Origin: Acetivibrio straminisolvens JCM 21531
GTDB taxonomy: Bacteria; Bacillota; Clostridia; Acetivibrionales; Acetivibrionaceae
Assembly: GCF_000521465.1 (NCBI RefSeq)
Contig: NZ_BAVR01000025.1
Location: forward strand, 1-48,419
Reading direction: 5' to 3'
Length of the DNA: 48,419 bases
Part shown: piece by piece, positions 46,631-48,419 of the stretch
How positions within the stretch are numbered: position 1 is the stretch's first letter
Layout of the letters: the number at the start of each line of letters is the position of its first letter
Notes under the pieces: generated by a model
The model's input: the letters and a program-made list of their open reading frames with translations, nothing else
The model's database searches: none
Told to the model about the DNA's origin: nothing
Position numbers and translations under genes: made by a program

Positions 46631-47947
46631 ATGCAGAATAATATATTTAAAAATTTTATAAAGTATGTGAGCTTGAATGTCCTGGGGATGATAGGGCTTT
46701 CCTGTTATATTTTGGTAGATACATTTTTTATATCAAAAGCATTGGGGTCTTTGGGTATTGCAGCACTTAATTTTTCTATTTCGATTTATAGTTTAATTCA
46801 TGGTGCTGGATTGATGATCGGAATTGGGGGTGCCACAAGATACAGTATATTAAAGTCACAAAAGGAAGGGAAAAAGGCAGATGAGGTGTTTTCCATTTGT
46901 TTGAAGTTGGGGTTGATTATAGGACTTATCTTTGCAATTATAGGTATATTTGGAGCAAGGTCTTTGGCCTTGATTTTAGGTGCGGATGCATCTACATTTT
47001 CGCTGACAAAAACATACCTTAAGACAATACTATGCTTTGCTCCGTTTTTTATCGTTAATAACATTATGCTTGCTTTTATACGTAACGATAATAATCCCAA
47101 TTTGTCAATGATTGCGATGATGTTGGGAAGTTTTTCTAATATTATTTTGGATTATGTATTTATGTTTCCACTTGGAATGGGAATGTTTGGTGCAGCATTT
47201 GCAACGTGTCTTGCTCCAATAATCAGTATGGGCGTACTGTCAATTCATTTTATAAAGAAGAGAAATGACTTTAGATATACTAAGAGCAAAATGGTTTTGT
47301 CCTCTATGTGTGATGTGCTGAGTTTAGGGCTATCCTCTTTTATAAGTGAGGTTTCTTCATCTATTGTTCTTATAACCTTTAATCTGGCGATTTTAGGGCT
47401 CAAGGGTAACTTGGGAGTTGCTTCCTATGGAATTGTTGCCAATATAGCACTTGTGGGAATTGCGGTGTTTACAGGAATTGCACAAGGTATACAGCCCATT
47501 GTGAGTAAAGAATATGGATTGAAAAATCACAAAGCAATAGGAAAAGTACTGAAATTTGCTCTGATCACTTCGCTTACGGTAGCTACGACTATATATTTGA
47601 GTACGTTTTTTAATTCTGACAGTATCATCGCTGTCTTTAACAGTGAACAGAATCCGGAAATTGCCCAGATTAGCAAAACCGGACTTAGAATCTATTTTAT
47701 CGGTTTTTTCTTTGCAGGCATCAATCTGATTATGGCTATGTATTTAAGTGCTGTAGAACAGGCAAAGCATGCATTTTTCATTTCTATTGCCCGGGGCTGT
47801 ATTATTATTGTTCCTCTTGTTCTTTTATTAAGCAAGTTATGGCAAATGACGGGTGTATGGATGTCCTTTGTTTTGACGGAATCTATCGTAACTTTTGTAT
47901 CTGTTTTTATTTTTTGCAAAAGAAAAAGAGTAAAAATTAATGAATAA
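46631..47947 (+). CDS. MATE-family multidrug/Na+ efflux transporter
   Basis: The 438-residue protein has twelve predicted transmembrane helices in two related halves. Family-typical stretches are LSCYILVDTFFISKALGSLGIAALN, GIGGATRYSILKSQKEG, LGADAST, FIRNDNNPNLSMIAMMLGSFSNIILDYVFMFPLGMGMFGAAFAT and GIAQGIQPIVSKEYG. MATE proteins export drugs or cations using Na+ or H+ gradients; the substrate here is unknown. GGAGG precedes the ATG. The long structured leader suggests control by premature termination. Confidence 0.93.
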   Translation: MQNNIFKNFIKYVSLNVLGMIGLSCYILVDTFFISKALGSLGIAALNFSISIYSLIHGAGLMIGIGGATRYSILKSQKEGKKADEVFSICLKLGLIIGLIFAIIGIFGARSLALILGADASTFSLTKTYLKTILCFAPFFIVNNIMLAFIRNDNNPNLSMIAMMLGSFSNIILDYVFMFPLGMGMFGAAFATCLAPIISMGVLSIHFIKKRNDFRYTKSKMVLSSMCDVLSLGLSSFISEVSSSIVLITFNLAILGLKGNLGVASYGIVANIALVGIAVFTGIAQGIQPIVSKEYGLKNHKAIGKVLKFALITSLTVATTIYLSTFFNSDSIIAVFNSEQNPEIAQISKTGLRIYFIGFFFAGINLIMAMYLSAVEQAKHAFFISIARGCIIIVPLVLLLSKLWQMTGVWMSFVLTESIVTFVSVFIFCKRKRVKINE

Positions 47948-48068
47948 CCGGCAATGTTTGCTTATATGAAAATATCATGATGATTTTAAGAATGGGAAGG
48001 ATATTTTCCATTTATGTAGAATAAATATAAAATAATGTGTTTATCTAATGTAGACGCCTGATAAATAT

Positions 48069-48299
48069 TTGCAGATTATTTGCAGCATTGAAAGGAGCGG
48101 TAATGTGCCCACACGATATTTCCCTGCACTTTCAATAAACTCATTGTTTATTGTTGGAATTATGCAGGCATTTAAAGCAATTATATTATTCAATATAAAA
48201 AACATATCATTATTTTCTTTTGCTATAAAAAACCTGTCTTATTTTAAAGAAAATCTCGGCAAAGCTAGAAAGAATGCTTTATCCCCAATGACAAATTAA
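48069..48299 (+). CDS. doubtful 70-75 residue ORF in the terminal gap
   Basis: The region 47948-48419 contains one open frame (IERSGNVPTRYFPALSINSLFIVG ... IKNLSYFKENLGKARKNALSPMTN). The AAAGGAG at about 48089-48095 serves a different, very short frame, and the minus strand over the same bases is also nearly open. I do not recognise it; it may be chance or a remnant. Confidence 0.2.
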   Translation: MQIICSIERSGNVPTRYFPALSINSLFIVGIMQAFKAIILFNIKNISLFSFAIKNLSYFKENLGKARKNALSPMTN

Positions 48300-48338
48300 T
48301 AAATATATTCGGAATTTATAAGGTGAATTTGATTGAAT

Positions 48339-48366
48339 ATAAGCCAATTAACCTTTTGCGGCTTAT
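48339..48366 (+). terminator. hairpin near the window end
   Basis: ATAAGCC (48339-48345) pairs with GGCTTAT (48360-48366), without a convincing T-run. Possibly a terminator of a feature at the window edge. Confidence 0.3.
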
Positions 48367-48419
48367 TTGCAGCCTGATATTGAAATATTGCAATTATATG
48401 CTAAAGAGTTTGTTTTAGG

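Noticed and set aside
1..48419. tRNA, rRNA, complete insertion sequences or prophage
   Set aside because: I looked for conserved tRNA arms, rRNA cores and transposase motifs and found none that I could support.

Overview
The window looks like a chromosomal segment of an anaerobic, AT-rich, cellulosome-forming clostridium close to Acetivibrio (Clostridium) thermocellus or A. straminisolvens. The evidence is two glycoside hydrolases with type I dockerins carrying the Ser-Thr recognition pair, copper-amine-oxidase-like stalk-domain proteins, a class I (anaerobe-type) hybrid-cluster protein, an Fnr-like regulator and clostridial-style promoters and ribosome binding sites. Species assignment is an inference. 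I saw no rRNA, tRNA or intact insertion sequence.

Layout: (1) 1-2253, the trailer end of a type I-style CRISPR array followed by an adaptation module only (cas1, cas2, cas4). (2) 2345-8123, an epimerase, a TPR/stalk-domain exported protein, a small membrane-anchored protein and a tandem pair of stalk-domain proteins. (3) 8137-17479, a secreted protein of about 970 residues, an RHS/YD-repeat polymorphic toxin of about 1950 residues and a small membrane protein that is the obvious candidate for its immunity protein. (4) 17653-22584, a methyltransferase, a formate/nitrite-type channel, an AraC-regulator remnant, a cellulosomal GH43 arabinanase and a ferritin. (5) 23146-25567, a DUF1538 membrane protein with two PII-like genes. 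(6) 25778-33948, a BirA-controlled biotin operon bioB-D-F-H-C-A followed by pabB-pabC. (7) 33960-38088, a RlaP-like nucleotidyltransferase, a GyrI-like protein, two membrane proteins and MscL. (8) 38191-39963, a cellulosomal GH26 mannanase. (9) 40347-43004, a TetM/EF-G-like GTPase that, once three frameshifts are repaired, runs into a C-terminal NYN endonuclease domain resembling the ribosome-associated nuclease Rae1 (YacP). (10) 43006-46173, an Fnr-like regulator divergent from a ferredoxin-hcp pair. (11) 46411-47947, a MATE pump behind a structured leader with mutually exclusive hairpins.

An important caveat: about twenty genes or gene parts are interrupted by what look like single-base indels, nearly all of them -1 and several clearly in homopolymers. 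Five of six biotin genes are hit, yet the reading frame on both sides is always intact and conserved. This is most easily explained by sequencing or assembly error rather than gene decay, so I give reconstructed full-length spans and mark each break.

The observations most worth following are the TetM-Rae1 fusion, the RHS toxin tip with its neighbour, the MATE leader RNA, the DUF1538/PII pair, and the palindrome that would couple the Fnr-like regulator to hcp.
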